Shown here in pieces: positions 37,513-46,348 of a stretch of 64,000 bases of DNA (its first letter is position 1; the number at the start of each line of letters is the position of its first letter). The notes under the pieces are model-generated. The model saw only the letters and a list, made by a program, of their open reading frames with translations, had not been told where the DNA came from and did no database searches. The stretch lies in NCBI GenBank assembly GCA_900100835.1, contig FNCM01000002.1:1-64000 (forward strand). The letters are read 5' to 3'. The translations under genes were made by a program, and so were the position numbers. Origin of the DNA: Selenomonas sp. WCT3 (GTDB lineage: Bacteria; Bacillota; Negativicutes; Selenomonadales; Selenomonadaceae).

Positions 37513-38880
37513 CTAGTCGCATTGGCCTGTATCTATCGTACTGCCGGAATCCTTAAGTACACGGGCCGTCAGGAAAATCATGATTTCCGACTCCGTATGA
37601 TTCCTCTTGTAATTGCGAAAAAAGCTCCCCAAAATAGGAACATCCCCAATAAACGGCACTTTGCTCATGGAACGGGATTCATCGCTGCCAATCAATCCAC
37701 CGATTACCATAGTCTCCCCATCCCTAAGGCGAACCGTAGTATCGGCGCTTCGTTTTTGAAAGCGATACGCCTTGATATCATTGACATACATAGGCGAGCT
37801 AACCTCCGTATGAACCTCTGCCGTTATCTTTCCTCCGGTATTAACCCGCGGAATACACCGCAAAATAATACCAGTCTGTCGATACGTCATCGTAGTTATT
37901 GTCGACGATTCCGTGACAGACTGTGTCGGCACTGGAACCTCTCCACCGATATTAATTACAGCTTCGTGCCCCTGTAACGTAGTAATATTCGGCTTTGCCA
38001 ACATTTTGGCCTTGCCATCCGCAATCATAGCATTGAGCTTTGCACTAAAATAAAATTCATAAGGTCTCCCCTCGGGGCCATGCCCGAAACGGATTATCCC
38101 CGGAATCTGTTCACTGCCATTGAACCGGCGGCGGATTTCCGTATCCGTATAATCCCCGCCCCGTCCGTTTTTGTATCGCGTCTTGTGGTAATCCGGATAC
38201 TGTGGCAGTGTTGACCATTGCCACTCCACACCCAAATCCTTTGATGCACTGCGCGAAAGTGCAATTACTTTTGCTTCTAATGATACCTGTTCTGCCGGAA
38301 CGTCCAATTTACGCAAAACAGCCTCAGCTTCCTGAGCCTCCCACGCCGTTCCATAAAAAATAACCGAGCCGGATGTCTCATCCACGAGAGCCCTATTTGC
38401 CGTCCGCCCAGCAGTCTTTTTGGCATTTGCCTCATTCTTCGTATCATTATAATTCTTATTCAACACAGAATCAAATTTTCCTTCATTTAAGAGCGATAAA
38501 TTTACCGCCTTGGCCAAGTCATGGGGATTGGCGTATTTCACTTTATACGCATGAATATGGGATAAACTCCTGTTCCTGCTACCAACGGTCACAATATAAT
38601 CATCGCCGTCTTGAAAGAGAATAAGCCCCTTCGCTGACGCCACCAGCTGCATCACCCGGTCTGGTTCTTCCGTCATATCGAGGGTTACCGTCCCCTTGAC
38701 CTCATCATCTAATACCAGATTGAAATGCCCCATTTTAGCCGCCGATAAAAGCACCGACCGCACATCACCATTGACCACCTGCACCCGCATAGGAGAAGCT
38801 GTCAGCCGCCCCATCAGCAGCAAGAAAAAAATCACGAAGGCTCCAACAACGATAGTCTTCCCTTTCTGCCATTTATTCAT
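37513..38880 (-). CDS. Secretin-family protein, PilQ/GspD-like
   Basis: A 455-residue exported protein. A signal or anchor segment is at about 10-28, a secretin/TonB short domain and N-domain at about 30-190 (RALVDETSGSVIFYGTAWEAQEAEAVLRKLD), and the secretin beta domain at about 190-450. That last domain has KPNITTLQGHEAVINIGGEVPVPTQ, TGIILRCIPRVNTGGKITAEVHTEVSS and SKVPFIGDVPILGSFFR. It should form a ring in the outer membrane for type IV pili, competence or type II secretion. It is shorter than most PilQ proteins. Only a PilP-like gene accompanies it here. Confidence 0.88.
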   Translation of the reverse strand: MNKWQKGKTIVVGAFVIFFLLLMGRLTASPMRVQVVNGDVRSVLLSAAKMGHFNLVLDDEVKGTVTLDMTEEPDRVMQLVASAKGLILFQDGDDYIVTVGSRNRSLSHIHAYKVKYANPHDLAKAVNLSLLNEGKFDSVLNKNYNDTKNEANAKKTAGRTANRALVDETSGSVIFYGTAWEAQEAEAVLRKLDVPAEQVSLEAKVIALSRSASKDLGVEWQWSTLPQYPDYHKTRYKNGRGGDYTDTEIRRRFNGSEQIPGIIRFGHGPEGRPYEFYFSAKLNAMIADGKAKMLAKPNITTLQGHEAVINIGGEVPVPTQSVTESSTITTMTYRQTGIILRCIPRVNTGGKITAEVHTEVSSPMYVNDIKAYRFQKRSADTTVRLRDGETMVIGGLIGSDESRSMSKVPFIGDVPILGSFFRNYKRNHTESEIMIFLTARVLKDSGSTIDTGQCD

Positions 38881-38889
38881 CGCTCATCC

Positions 38890-39471
38890 TCATTTCTCAT
38901 AGTAATAGGACCGAAGATATAGACATTTATCCTGCCAATCCCTGCGCAGGATAACCAATCCCTCACCTATTTGAACCAGCAGCCAATCCTGAAAGGTTTC
39001 TCCCGCCGACAGGACAGCTGTCTGCCCGCCAATGCGCAGCAGAGCCACCTTGCCATCATCTCCCTGCATAATCCCGCAAAGTTCTGGGTCCGCAGGGCGA
39101 GCTTCGTCCATCGGCTCTAGCGACGGTTCTTGAGGCTTTGGCTTTTCCGGCAGCTTTGTCAGCGGCATTGTTGTTCTTGCCGCTGACGGTTCCGGTGACA
39201 GCTTCGCTTCTTTTGATACTGCTTGTGCCTGGCAGTCCTCCCCCGCTCGTTCATGAACGGCCGTAAAAGGATTACGGATATCCTCCTCTGCCACCTGAAT
39301 ATCCGCCCCCCGTATTCCTCGCCGCCCCAACACCTCTGGTGCTTCCTTGGGCTCTGGTGATTCTGTGGACACACTCTCCCCATCTTTGCCGGCGTACAAT
39401 ACACTTACACCGCAAAACAATATCGTAACAAACAGAGCTGCCAGTTTCTTGCTGTTATATTGTGCATCCAT
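38890..39471 (-). CDS. PilP/GspC-like single-pass protein
   Basis: A 193-residue protein with one N-terminal membrane segment (about 11-27). A Pro/Glu-rich linker (about 30-130) follows, and then a small beta domain (about 132-193) that reads CGIMQGDDGKVALLRIGGQTAVLSAGETFQDWLLVQIGEG. The G..VALL..G......GE pattern resembles PilP or the HR domain of GspC, which bind the secretin N-domain. Start at 39471, after AGGAGGAGAG. The secretin gene follows by 9 bases, which supports the call. The linker lacks any recognised motif. Confidence 0.65.
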   Translation of the reverse strand: MDAQYNSKKLAALFVTILFCGVSVLYAGKDGESVSTESPEPKEAPEVLGRRGIRGADIQVAEEDIRNPFTAVHERAGEDCQAQAVSKEAKLSPEPSAARTTMPLTKLPEKPKPQEPSLEPMDEARPADPELCGIMQGDDGKVALLRIGGQTAVLSAGETFQDWLLVQIGEGLVILRRDWQDKCLYLRSYYYEK

Positions 39472-39580
39472 AAACGACTCTCCTCCTGTTTGTCTCTTTA
39501 TAAGAAGCTTTTCGATATTATTATATTCGCATTGTTCGTGTTTGTATAGCATTTATTAAAAACTTCAAAACAATCAATAA

Positions 39581-39616
39581 AAAAGAAGAACTCCCTCTTA
39601 CGAGAAAGTTCTTCCT
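39581..39616 (-). terminator. Terminator of pgi
   Basis: On the minus strand AAGAAC-TTTCTC pairs with GAGGGA-GTTCTT and is followed by a TTCTTTTTT run. Confidence 0.75.
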
Positions 39617-39631
39617 AATCCTACTTAAAAA

Positions 39632-41092
39632 TTATTTCTGGTTCATAGCTTTGCGCTCAGCCAGTTTCGGGCCCATGATGCGTTTGTAGGACTCAACACC
39701 CGGCTGGTCGAAGGCATCCACATCAGCCAACTCACCTTCGTAAGCAACCGACATAGCCAGCATGTACAGCAGCTCACCAAGATGATAAGCATCCAGTTTC
39801 GGCAGGGTAAAGCAAGCGTTGTAGCGTTTATTGGAAGCCAGCGCATCCGCATTCGACTGACGAGCAACCTCCAGAGCCTGACCCATGGTTACGCCAGAGA
39901 TGTCGGCCAGTTTCTGAGCTTCTGGGAATACATTCGGAATTTCCAGGTCATTTTCCCAGTTTTCCAGGCGAATGAACTGAACGATTTTATCCAGTTTGCC
40001 TTCCTGATGCTGCTGGGTCTGGGAATGCATATCCGTCGTACCAACTGCCACCAGCGGCGTACGGCCATAGCATACTTCCTTGCCTTCCTTGTTGTACTGT
40101 TTGCCCAGGGACTCAGCCAGCAGCTGGATATACCACTCCGAAACGGATTTGAGGTAATCGCCATAAGGCATCATGACTTCGATATCACGGCCATGTTTCT
40201 CCGAGGCAGCAAATTTCAGGGCAGCATTGAGCATTGCCGGGTTCTGCCACATATCGTCATTCTGGCAAGCCTTGTCCATGTCTTTAGCACCATCGAGGAA
40301 TGCTTGGATGTCGAAACCAATGCAGGCAGCCAGCGTCAGACCGACTTCGCAGAAAATCGAGAAACGTCCGCCGACACCGTCTGGTACAGCATACTGCGGC
40401 CAGCCTTTTTCAATAGCCAACTTCTTCAAGAGCGTCTGTTTTTCCATGTTCGGATCCGTAACGGCTACTACTTCCACATCGACGTTCTCGAATTTCTGCA
40501 GCGCGTCATAGATAACCATGAAGTTGGACATGGTATCAAGGGTACCGCCGGATTTGGAGATAACCAGCAGCAGAACCTTCAGATTGCGTTTTTCATGGCT
40601 CTTGGTAACTGCTGCCGAGTTTTTCAGATAACGGATGATGTCGCCCGTGCGGCGCGGGTCGATGTTCTGACCACTGAAGACAACCTTTGGGAAGCCATTG
40701 CGCTCCTCTTTCGACAGGGCGTTCCAGAACTCGCCGCAATGAACATCAAAGAGGACTTTGTCGCCGAGATAAGAACCACCGATACCGAGGGAAACTACAA
40801 CGTCCACGTTGTCTTTTACATGGTCCGTCAATTCCTGCAAATGTTTCATGGAGCTGGGGCTGTTCAGATGACCTTCCTCAACATAGGGCAGCTGGCTGAA
40901 AAGGACCTTCTCCGGCTCACCATCTTTGGAAAGATGCGCACGGATAAAACCTTTTTCGCGCATTACTTTCATAGCCTCATGAGCTTTTTTCAGATCTTCT
41001 TCGTAGCATTTCAGATCTGCATCCGTAACTTTGCCTTCACCATACAGGTTGTCATAATCAAACGTAAAACCTGATTTCAGTTTCAAACTCAT
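39632..41092 (-). CDS. pgi: Glucose-6-phosphate isomerase
   Basis: A 486-residue SIS-fold enzyme linking glucose 6-phosphate and fructose 6-phosphate. It contains VVSLGIGGSYLGDKVLFD, VISKSGGTLDTMSNFMV and the base Glu in PDGVGGRFSIFCEVG. I start at 41092 (MSLKLKSGF), after AGGAG at 11 bases, instead of the longer frame. It carries glucose phosphate from the beta-glucoside route into glycolysis. Confidence 0.92.
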   Translation of the reverse strand: MSLKLKSGFTFDYDNLYGEGKVTDADLKCYEEDLKKAHEAMKVMREKGFIRAHLSKDGEPEKVLFSQLPYVEEGHLNSPSSMKHLQELTDHVKDNVDVVVSLGIGGSYLGDKVLFDVHCGEFWNALSKEERNGFPKVVFSGQNIDPRRTGDIIRYLKNSAAVTKSHEKRNLKVLLLVISKSGGTLDTMSNFMVIYDALQKFENVDVEVVAVTDPNMEKQTLLKKLAIEKGWPQYAVPDGVGGRFSIFCEVGLTLAACIGFDIQAFLDGAKDMDKACQNDDMWQNPAMLNAALKFAASEKHGRDIEVMMPYGDYLKSVSEWYIQLLAESLGKQYNKEGKEVCYGRTPLVAVGTTDMHSQTQQHQEGKLDKIVQFIRLENWENDLEIPNVFPEAQKLADISGVTMGQALEVARQSNADALASNKRYNACFTLPKLDAYHLGELLYMLAMSVAYEGELADVDAFDQPGVESYKRIMGPKLAERKAMNQK

Positions 41093-41139
41093 TCTCGTCA
41101 ACACTCCTCTGTACTCCACATCCCCGCTGCGTGCCATCG

Positions 41140-41217
41140 CAGTAAAAAAAGGATGCTACCATAAAAAACCACATATCGTATAATACGTGATTATTATAGC
41201 ATGCATCCTTTTTACTG
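41140..41217 (-). terminator. Large inverted repeat, terminator of the pgm pair
   Basis: CAGTAAAAA..GGATGC (41140-41156) pairs with GCATCCTTTTTACTG (41203-41217) across a 46-base loop. Read on the minus strand it ends in seven T after the second arm. The loop contains the -10 of pgi, so one element ends one transcript and starts the next. Confidence 0.6.
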
Positions 41218-41221
41218 TGAA
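41193..41221 (-). promoter_or_regulatory. pgi promoter inside the inverted repeat
   Basis: On the minus strand TTCACA (41216-41221) is followed after 17 bases by TATAAT (41193-41198), with TGC before the -10. Confidence 0.7.
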
Positions 41222-41242
41222 GGAATTTTTAGCGTTTCATCG

Positions 41243-41815
41243 TTATTTGGAAAGTTGTTTCAACCTTTCCACTAGTTTCTCGAGCTCAAAGGAATGATCC
41301 GGCAAAAGTTCCGATACCGTCCGGCAAGAGGATTTCGAGAGCAGTGCCAGTACCAAAATCCAAACCAGCATGCCGCGGGTTCCGCACTCCCCTTCTATTA
41401 CTTCGCCGTTCTCATCAAAGAGGCAGCAACGGCCAAAATCCAAATCCCACAGCACGCCCATATCGGCCTCCTGTCCACGAACAGCTGCTGCCGTATACTC
41501 ACGCATGGCCGGATTGGTGGAATCCGGAACGCCATTGGGGAAACTGCGGTCAAAAACATTATGAACCTTCACCACATCAAAGGGGAGTTTTTTCTCCAGT
41601 GCATTGATGACCGGTCCTGCAGTTGCATTGACCGTATTGGCAACCACCTTATAGGGTTTGAGCTGACGAAGGTCAATAACCGAAAGCAGCTGTTCCACGT
41701 AATTTTCCATAACATCTGCCTTCAAGGACTTCTCCGGATTACCTCCAGCCGGGTCAAAGTCACTTTCCATGATTAACTGCTCAACATCCCGCAGATTGTT
41801 GTCCATAATATTCAT
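41243..41815 (-). CDS. Isolated phosphohexomutase domain II, probable pseudoenzyme
   Basis: A 190-residue protein matching only domain II of ManB/CpsG-type phosphomannomutase: ENYVEQLLSVIDLRQLKPYK, FDRSFPNGVPDSTNP and ADMGVLWDLDFGRCCLFDEN. The metal loop DGDxDR of the family reads D124-L-D-F-G-R129, so one Asp ligand and a Gly are lost. The catalytic Ser loop of domain I, the sugar loop of domain III and the phosphate domain IV are absent. It starts at 41815 after AGAGGTG and follows pgm by 22 bases. The frame is clean, so it is either a maintained accessory protein or a recent fragment. Confidence 0.7.
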   Translation of the reverse strand: MNIMDNNLRDVEQLIMESDFDPAGGNPEKSLKADVMENYVEQLLSVIDLRQLKPYKVVANTVNATAGPVINALEKKLPFDVVKVHNVFDRSFPNGVPDSTNPAMREYTAAAVRGQEADMGVLWDLDFGRCCLFDENGEVIEGECGTRGMLVWILVLALLSKSSCRTVSELLPDHSFELEKLVERLKQLSK

Positions 41816-41837
41816 CCAATACACCTCTGATAATTTT

Positions 41838-43520
41838 TTATGCCAGCAGCGGCTTTACAGCCTCTGCCAATGCGTCTTTCACTGCTTTTGCCTCATCCAG
41901 GTCTTTACCCAGGGTGGTGAAATAGGTCTTGATTTTCGGTTCCGTGCCAGACGGACGAACCACCACCGTGGAACCATCATCCAATTTGTAAATCAGGACA
42001 TTGGCCTTGGGAAGCCCGGTCTTTTCCGGCGCACTGTAGTCGATAAGCTCAGCCACCTTGCGGCTGCCGAAGGACTGGGGCGGATTCTTGCGAAGCTCGG
42101 CCATGATGCCCTTCATCTTATCCATCCCCGACAGCCCCGGGAAGGAGAAGGAATCCACCGCATTGTAATAGCGGCCATACTGCTGATAAATTTCTTCCAA
42201 ACGCTGTTTAATGGAAGACCCGATGGAGCGGTAATAAGCGGCCATCTCGCAGATAAGCATGGACGAAACCACCGCATCCTTATCGCGAACATAGGGGCCA
42301 GCAAGATAACCATAGCTTTCCTCAAAGCCAAAGATGAAACGCTCCGTTTCCCCTTTGGCCTCCAGGCCGGCAATCTGATCACCAATCCATTTGAAGCCCG
42401 TGAGCACATGCCGCAGGTCAACACCGTAGTGTTCTGCTACTTTATCCGCCAATGGCGTCGATACAATCGACATAACCGCTACCGGATTTTTCGGCATCGT
42501 TCCCTTCTCAATGCGCCCCTGGCAAATATAATCCAGCAACAGAACACCCATTTCGTTGCCCGAAACCAATTCATAGGAACCATCGGCACACTTCATGGCG
42601 ATGCCAACGCGATCCGCATCCGGGTCCGTAGCCAGCATCAAATCCGCCTGCTCCTCTTTGGCCAGAGTCAAGCCCTTCTCCAGTGCCTCAAAGATTTCCG
42701 GATTCGGATAACTGCAGGTCGTAAAATAACCGTTGGGATATTCCTGTTCCGGAACAATCGTGATATCCGTAATACCGATATCCTTAAGTACCCGGGTTAC
42801 CGGCACTAGGCCGGTACCGTTTAAGGGCGAATAAACCAGTTTAAGGCCAGCAGTTTTCGCCAGACCTGGGCGAACCTGGCAGCCTTCAATTGCCTCATAG
42901 AAAGCCTTTTTGCAGTCGTCATCAACGAACTGAATCAAGCCTTTGGCAACGCCTTCGGCAAAGCTGATGTATTTTGCTCCCGTAAGCACGTCGGTTTTCT
43001 GAATGGACTCGTAAACTACTGCGGCTGCATCATCAGTCATCTGGCAGCCATCCGGTCCATAAGCTTTATAGCCATTATACTTAGCCGGATTGTGGGATGC
43101 CGTAACCATAATACCCGCATTGCACTTGTAATAACGGGTTGCAAAGCTCAGTGCCGGCACCGGCATGAGCTCGTCATAAATACGGACATTTATGCCATTA
43201 GCTGCCAGAACCCCAGCAGCCTCTCGGGCGAAATTCCAGCCTTTAAGGCGGCTGTCGTAGCTGATGGCCACCGTCTGGGTACCGGACTGAGTCTTGACCC
43301 AGTCCGCCACGCCCTGTGTAGCCTGACGAACGACCCAAATATTCATGCGGTTCGTGCCCGCGCCCAATACGCCGCGCAAACCAGCCGTACCAAATTCCAG
43401 AGCAACAGCAAAGCGATCTTTGATGGCTTCCTCGTCATCTTTGATATCGTTTAACTCCTTATTGAGGTCGAAATCTAAAAGATCGGCAGCAGCCCAACGT
43501 TTGTACTCATCTTGATACAT
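41838..43520 (-). CDS. pgm: Phosphoglucomutase/phosphomannomutase, PgcA type
   Basis: A 560-residue alpha-D-phosphohexomutase with all four domains. The phospho-Ser is in VTASHNPAKYNGYKAYGPDG, the metal loop is ATDPDADRVGIA, the sugar-specificity loop is FGFEESYGYL, and the phosphate-binding motif is VVRPSGTEPKIKTYF. It converts glucose 1- and 6-phosphate. I start at 43520 (MYQDEYKRW), after AAAGGGATGG, inside a longer frame. Confidence 0.92.
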   Translation of the reverse strand: MYQDEYKRWAAADLLDFDLNKELNDIKDDEEAIKDRFAVALEFGTAGLRGVLGAGTNRMNIWVVRQATQGVADWVKTQSGTQTVAISYDSRLKGWNFAREAAGVLAANGINVRIYDELMPVPALSFATRYYKCNAGIMVTASHNPAKYNGYKAYGPDGCQMTDDAAAVVYESIQKTDVLTGAKYISFAEGVAKGLIQFVDDDCKKAFYEAIEGCQVRPGLAKTAGLKLVYSPLNGTGLVPVTRVLKDIGITDITIVPEQEYPNGYFTTCSYPNPEIFEALEKGLTLAKEEQADLMLATDPDADRVGIAMKCADGSYELVSGNEMGVLLLDYICQGRIEKGTMPKNPVAVMSIVSTPLADKVAEHYGVDLRHVLTGFKWIGDQIAGLEAKGETERFIFGFEESYGYLAGPYVRDKDAVVSSMLICEMAAYYRSIGSSIKQRLEEIYQQYGRYYNAVDSFSFPGLSGMDKMKGIMAELRKNPPQSFGSRKVAELIDYSAPEKTGLPKANVLIYKLDDGSTVVVRPSGTEPKIKTYFTTLGKDLDEAKAVKDALAEAVKPLLA

Positions 43521-43640
43521 AGATAATCCATCCCTTTCATGAATCAGTAGTTCATTGACTTGTTGAGTCATCATCACCCACTATGAATACATTTCCTCTA
43601 GATAACTTCGACAATTGTCTCTGAAATCCTTCCCACCATT

Positions 43641-44987
43641 TTATTCCGTCAGATTATATTTGCGCTTAAAGCTCCGCACGGTCCAAAAGAAGGCAATGGC
43701 CAGCGGAACGCAGGAACCAATCCAGGCCATGGGATTGGCCAAGCACGCGCCCAGATATCCCAGAGAAGCACATAAGAAAATTGCCGCCGCTGTGCGCATG
43801 ATAAGCTCCATGATACCAGCAATAGTCGGCACAACGCTCTGTCCCAATCCCTGCAGGGTATAGCGGAAAATAAAGAGCAGCGCCAAAATCCAATAACAGG
43901 AACCATTCACCAGCAGATACTGCTGGCCGTATTCAATAACCTGCTGCTGACCTTCCCCTACAAAGAGATACATAATATCTGCGCTAAAGATAATAAGCAG
44001 GATTCCAGCGGCGATGCTAAAGGCCACAGACATGTAGCAACACTTGCGCACGCCATCGGCAATGCGCGCGTATTGCTGAGCTCCATAGTTCTGAGCCGTA
44101 TAAGCAGCCATGGCCAGTCCAAAGGACATCATTGGCATCATGGCCACCGAGTCAACTTTCTGGGAAGCTGCATAAGCGGCCACCGCCGTCGGCCCTAAAT
44201 TGTTGAGTGCCACCTGCAGGATAATCGCTCCAATGGCGATAATGGACGACTGGAATCCCATAGGAAGCCCAATCTTCAAATGTTCCAGCAAAACCTCGCG
44301 GGATACATGCCAATCCTCCCGCTTGGTATGCAGTGCCGGCACCCGGCGGCGGATGTAAATGTAACACCCGATATTTCCGATGAACTGGGCCACCACCGTA
44401 GCAATTGCCGCCCCGGGGATGCCCCATTTCAACACCAGGAGCGCCACTGGCTCCAAAATAATGTTCAGCATAAGCGTCAATGCCAAAATAACCGTGGGCA
44501 TCCTGCTGTCACCCAGCGCCCGCAGGATATTGGTCTGCATCTGCAAGAATACAAACATGACGATACCGCCATAAACAATGCTGATAAACGACACCGCGCC
44601 ATCCATGATTTCCGGCGGCGTTTGCATCCATACCAAAAACAACGGACACAAGGCTACTCCCACTATCGTGAGGAAGAAGGATGCCACCAACGACAAAATT
44701 GTGCAGGCGGCCGCACTTTGGCGCACGCCTTTTTCATCTTTTGCCCCATAGCGCTGGCCCGTATAAATGGTAATACCCGTAGAAAAACCGATGACAAAGC
44801 CCAGCATCAAGAACATCAAACTGCCCGTACAGCCAACGGCAGCCAGTGCCTCAACCCCCAGGAAACGGCCAACCAGCAGCGTATCGACAAAGGCATACAA
44901 CTGCTGAAAAATATTGCCGGCAATAAGCGGCAGGGTAAAAAACAGGATAAGCTTCGCCGGCTCTCCCACCGTTAAATTCTTAGTCAT
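43641..44987 (-). CDS. MATE-family efflux transporter
   Basis: A 448-residue pump with 12 predicted membrane segments in two repeats. The first repeat reads ILFFTLPLIAGNIFQQLYAFVDTLLVGRFLGVEALAAVG, typical of the DinF/NorM-like families. It exports drugs or cationic compounds with Na+ or H+. Its start overlaps the ydcF-like stop by ATGA, so the two are coupled. The substrate is unknown. Confidence 0.9.
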   Translation of the reverse strand: MTKNLTVGEPAKLILFFTLPLIAGNIFQQLYAFVDTLLVGRFLGVEALAAVGCTGSLMFLMLGFVIGFSTGITIYTGQRYGAKDEKGVRQSAAACTILSLVASFFLTIVGVALCPLFLVWMQTPPEIMDGAVSFISIVYGGIVMFVFLQMQTNILRALGDSRMPTVILALTLMLNIILEPVALLVLKWGIPGAAIATVVAQFIGNIGCYIYIRRRVPALHTKREDWHVSREVLLEHLKIGLPMGFQSSIIAIGAIILQVALNNLGPTAVAAYAASQKVDSVAMMPMMSFGLAMAAYTAQNYGAQQYARIADGVRKCCYMSVAFSIAAGILLIIFSADIMYLFVGEGQQQVIEYGQQYLLVNGSCYWILALLFIFRYTLQGLGQSVVPTIAGIMELIMRTAAAIFLCASLGYLGACLANPMAWIGSCVPLAIAFFWTVRSFKRKYNLTE

Positions 44988-45742
44988 TCCAAATACCTCG
45001 ATACGAAAGTCCGCAAAATCTCCTGCAGGACCAGCACATTATTCTGCAACGCCCCGGTCTGGGGACGCAATTTGTTATAGTGGAACACCGGATTGCGGGC
45101 AACCTGGTAATCTGCGGGATAAGCTGTTACCGCCATTCCCTGCTTCTCAAAATCAATAACCGACCGTCTCATGTGAAAAGCCGACGTCACCAGAATAGGT
45201 TCCGTAAAACCATGCTCTCGCATGATTTGCGTGGAAAACTGGGCATTCTGGGTGGTGTTGATGCTCTTGTTTTCCACTAGAATCTTATCATCTGGCACAC
45301 CAAGGGAAAGCAGAATCCGGCGGGAAATCTCCGCTTCGTTCCCCGTATCACGATAAACTTCTCCCCCAGACAGGATGATAGGTACCCCTAACTGCCGCTG
45401 AAGCCTTACCGCCGTCAGCATGCGGTTAGCCGGATAGGAGCAAAGGGTCCCCATGCCATCTACATCCGGCACATCCTTAAACGCACCGCCCCCCAAAAGG
45501 ACAATCACATCGCCGTGGGGATGGGCTGGCGGCTCGTATACAGACTCCAAAGCCCCCATAAGCCGGTCCGCCACCATTCCCGTGCAGAGCAAGTAAAAGA
45601 TAAAGGATATACCTACCAGGATTTTGGCCGCCCGATGGTCATGATTCCGACGCCAGATATAAACCGCCAAGCCAAAACAAGCCAGGATAAAGATTCCCGG
45701 TGGCAGTATCCAGCTTGCTCCAAACTTCAACAAATATACCAT
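44984..45742 (-). CDS. YdcF/ElyC-like DUF218 membrane protein
   Basis: A 252-residue protein with two N-terminal membrane segments (about 8-30 and 40-60) and a DUF218 domain (about 75-250; VIVLLGGG, ILSGGEVYRDTGNEAEISRRILLSLGV, VTSAFHMRRS). E. coli ElyC and SanA of this family affect envelope integrity and peptidoglycan or lipid-carrier use. The biochemical activity is unknown. It is translationally coupled to the MATE pump. Confidence 0.85.
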   Translation of the reverse strand: MVYLLKFGASWILPPGIFILACFGLAVYIWRRNHDHRAAKILVGISFIFYLLCTGMVADRLMGALESVYEPPAHPHGDVIVLLGGGAFKDVPDVDGMGTLCSYPANRMLTAVRLQRQLGVPIILSGGEVYRDTGNEAEISRRILLSLGVPDDKILVENKSINTTQNAQFSTQIMREHGFTEPILVTSAFHMRRSVIDFEKQGMAVTAYPADYQVARNPVFHYNKLRPQTGALQNNVLVLQEILRTFVSRYLE

Positions 45743-45886
45743 GCAATCACCTCTGACTTGGACAAAATAAAAAGCGCAAATTCCTGCCAGTTGGGCGGAA
45801 TCCCCGCATTTATTTCTAAACGAATTAGTTGTATAATATCATTGTAGCAAATAAACTTCAAAAAGAAAAGAAGGAGAGTCTTTATT

Positions 45887-46231
45887 ATGGCCTTTATCGA
45901 ACCGAATCCAATCCAGGCAACCAACAAAGCTGACGGCAAGGGAACCATCACCATCGTAAAGCTTCTAACCCCAGCAGAACTTGACGGCAAATGTGACATG
46001 TACGCAAAAGTTATCATTCCACCGCTTTGCTCTATCGGAGTTCATGAGCACCATGGCAACACCGAGACCTACCACATTCTTCAGGGCACGGCTCTCTACA
46101 ATGACAATGGCACGGAAGTCACCTTAGGCGCCGGCGCTACCACCTTCTGTCCGGACGGTGAGAAGCACGGCATTGCCAACGCTTCCAAAACCGAAGACCT
46201 CGTCTTTATGGCTTTGATCATCAAAAAATAA
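45887..46231 (+). CDS. Small cupin-domain protein
   Basis: A 114-residue single cupin_2 barrel. Motif 1 is HEHHGNTETYHILQGTA with the metal His/His/Glu residues, and motif 2 is FCPDGEKHGIAN with the last His. It is a metal-binding sugar or small-molecule enzyme or sensor; nothing in the context fixes its role. AAGGAGAG precedes the ATG. Confidence 0.87.
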   Translation: MAFIEPNPIQATNKADGKGTITIVKLLTPAELDGKCDMYAKVIIPPLCSIGVHEHHGNTETYHILQGTALYNDNGTEVTLGAGATTFCPDGEKHGIANASKTEDLVFMALIIKK

Positions 46232-46275
46232 TAGAATTAAAGGGACTGTGCCCCCTTCATATTGACATAAAAAAT

Positions 46276-46324
46276 AAAAGCCTCCATAAGTTAGGTTGAT
46301 TAATCTAACTTATGGAGGCTTTTA
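46276..46324 (+). terminator. Long-stem terminator after the cupin gene
   Basis: AAAAGCCTCCATAAGTTAG pairs with CTAACTTATGGAGGCTTTT over about 19 bp around a 10-base loop. Both strands have T-runs, so it can also stop minus-strand transcription from ilvBN. Confidence 0.88.
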
Positions 46325-46348
46325 TAAATTTATCCACGCACTTTTTAC

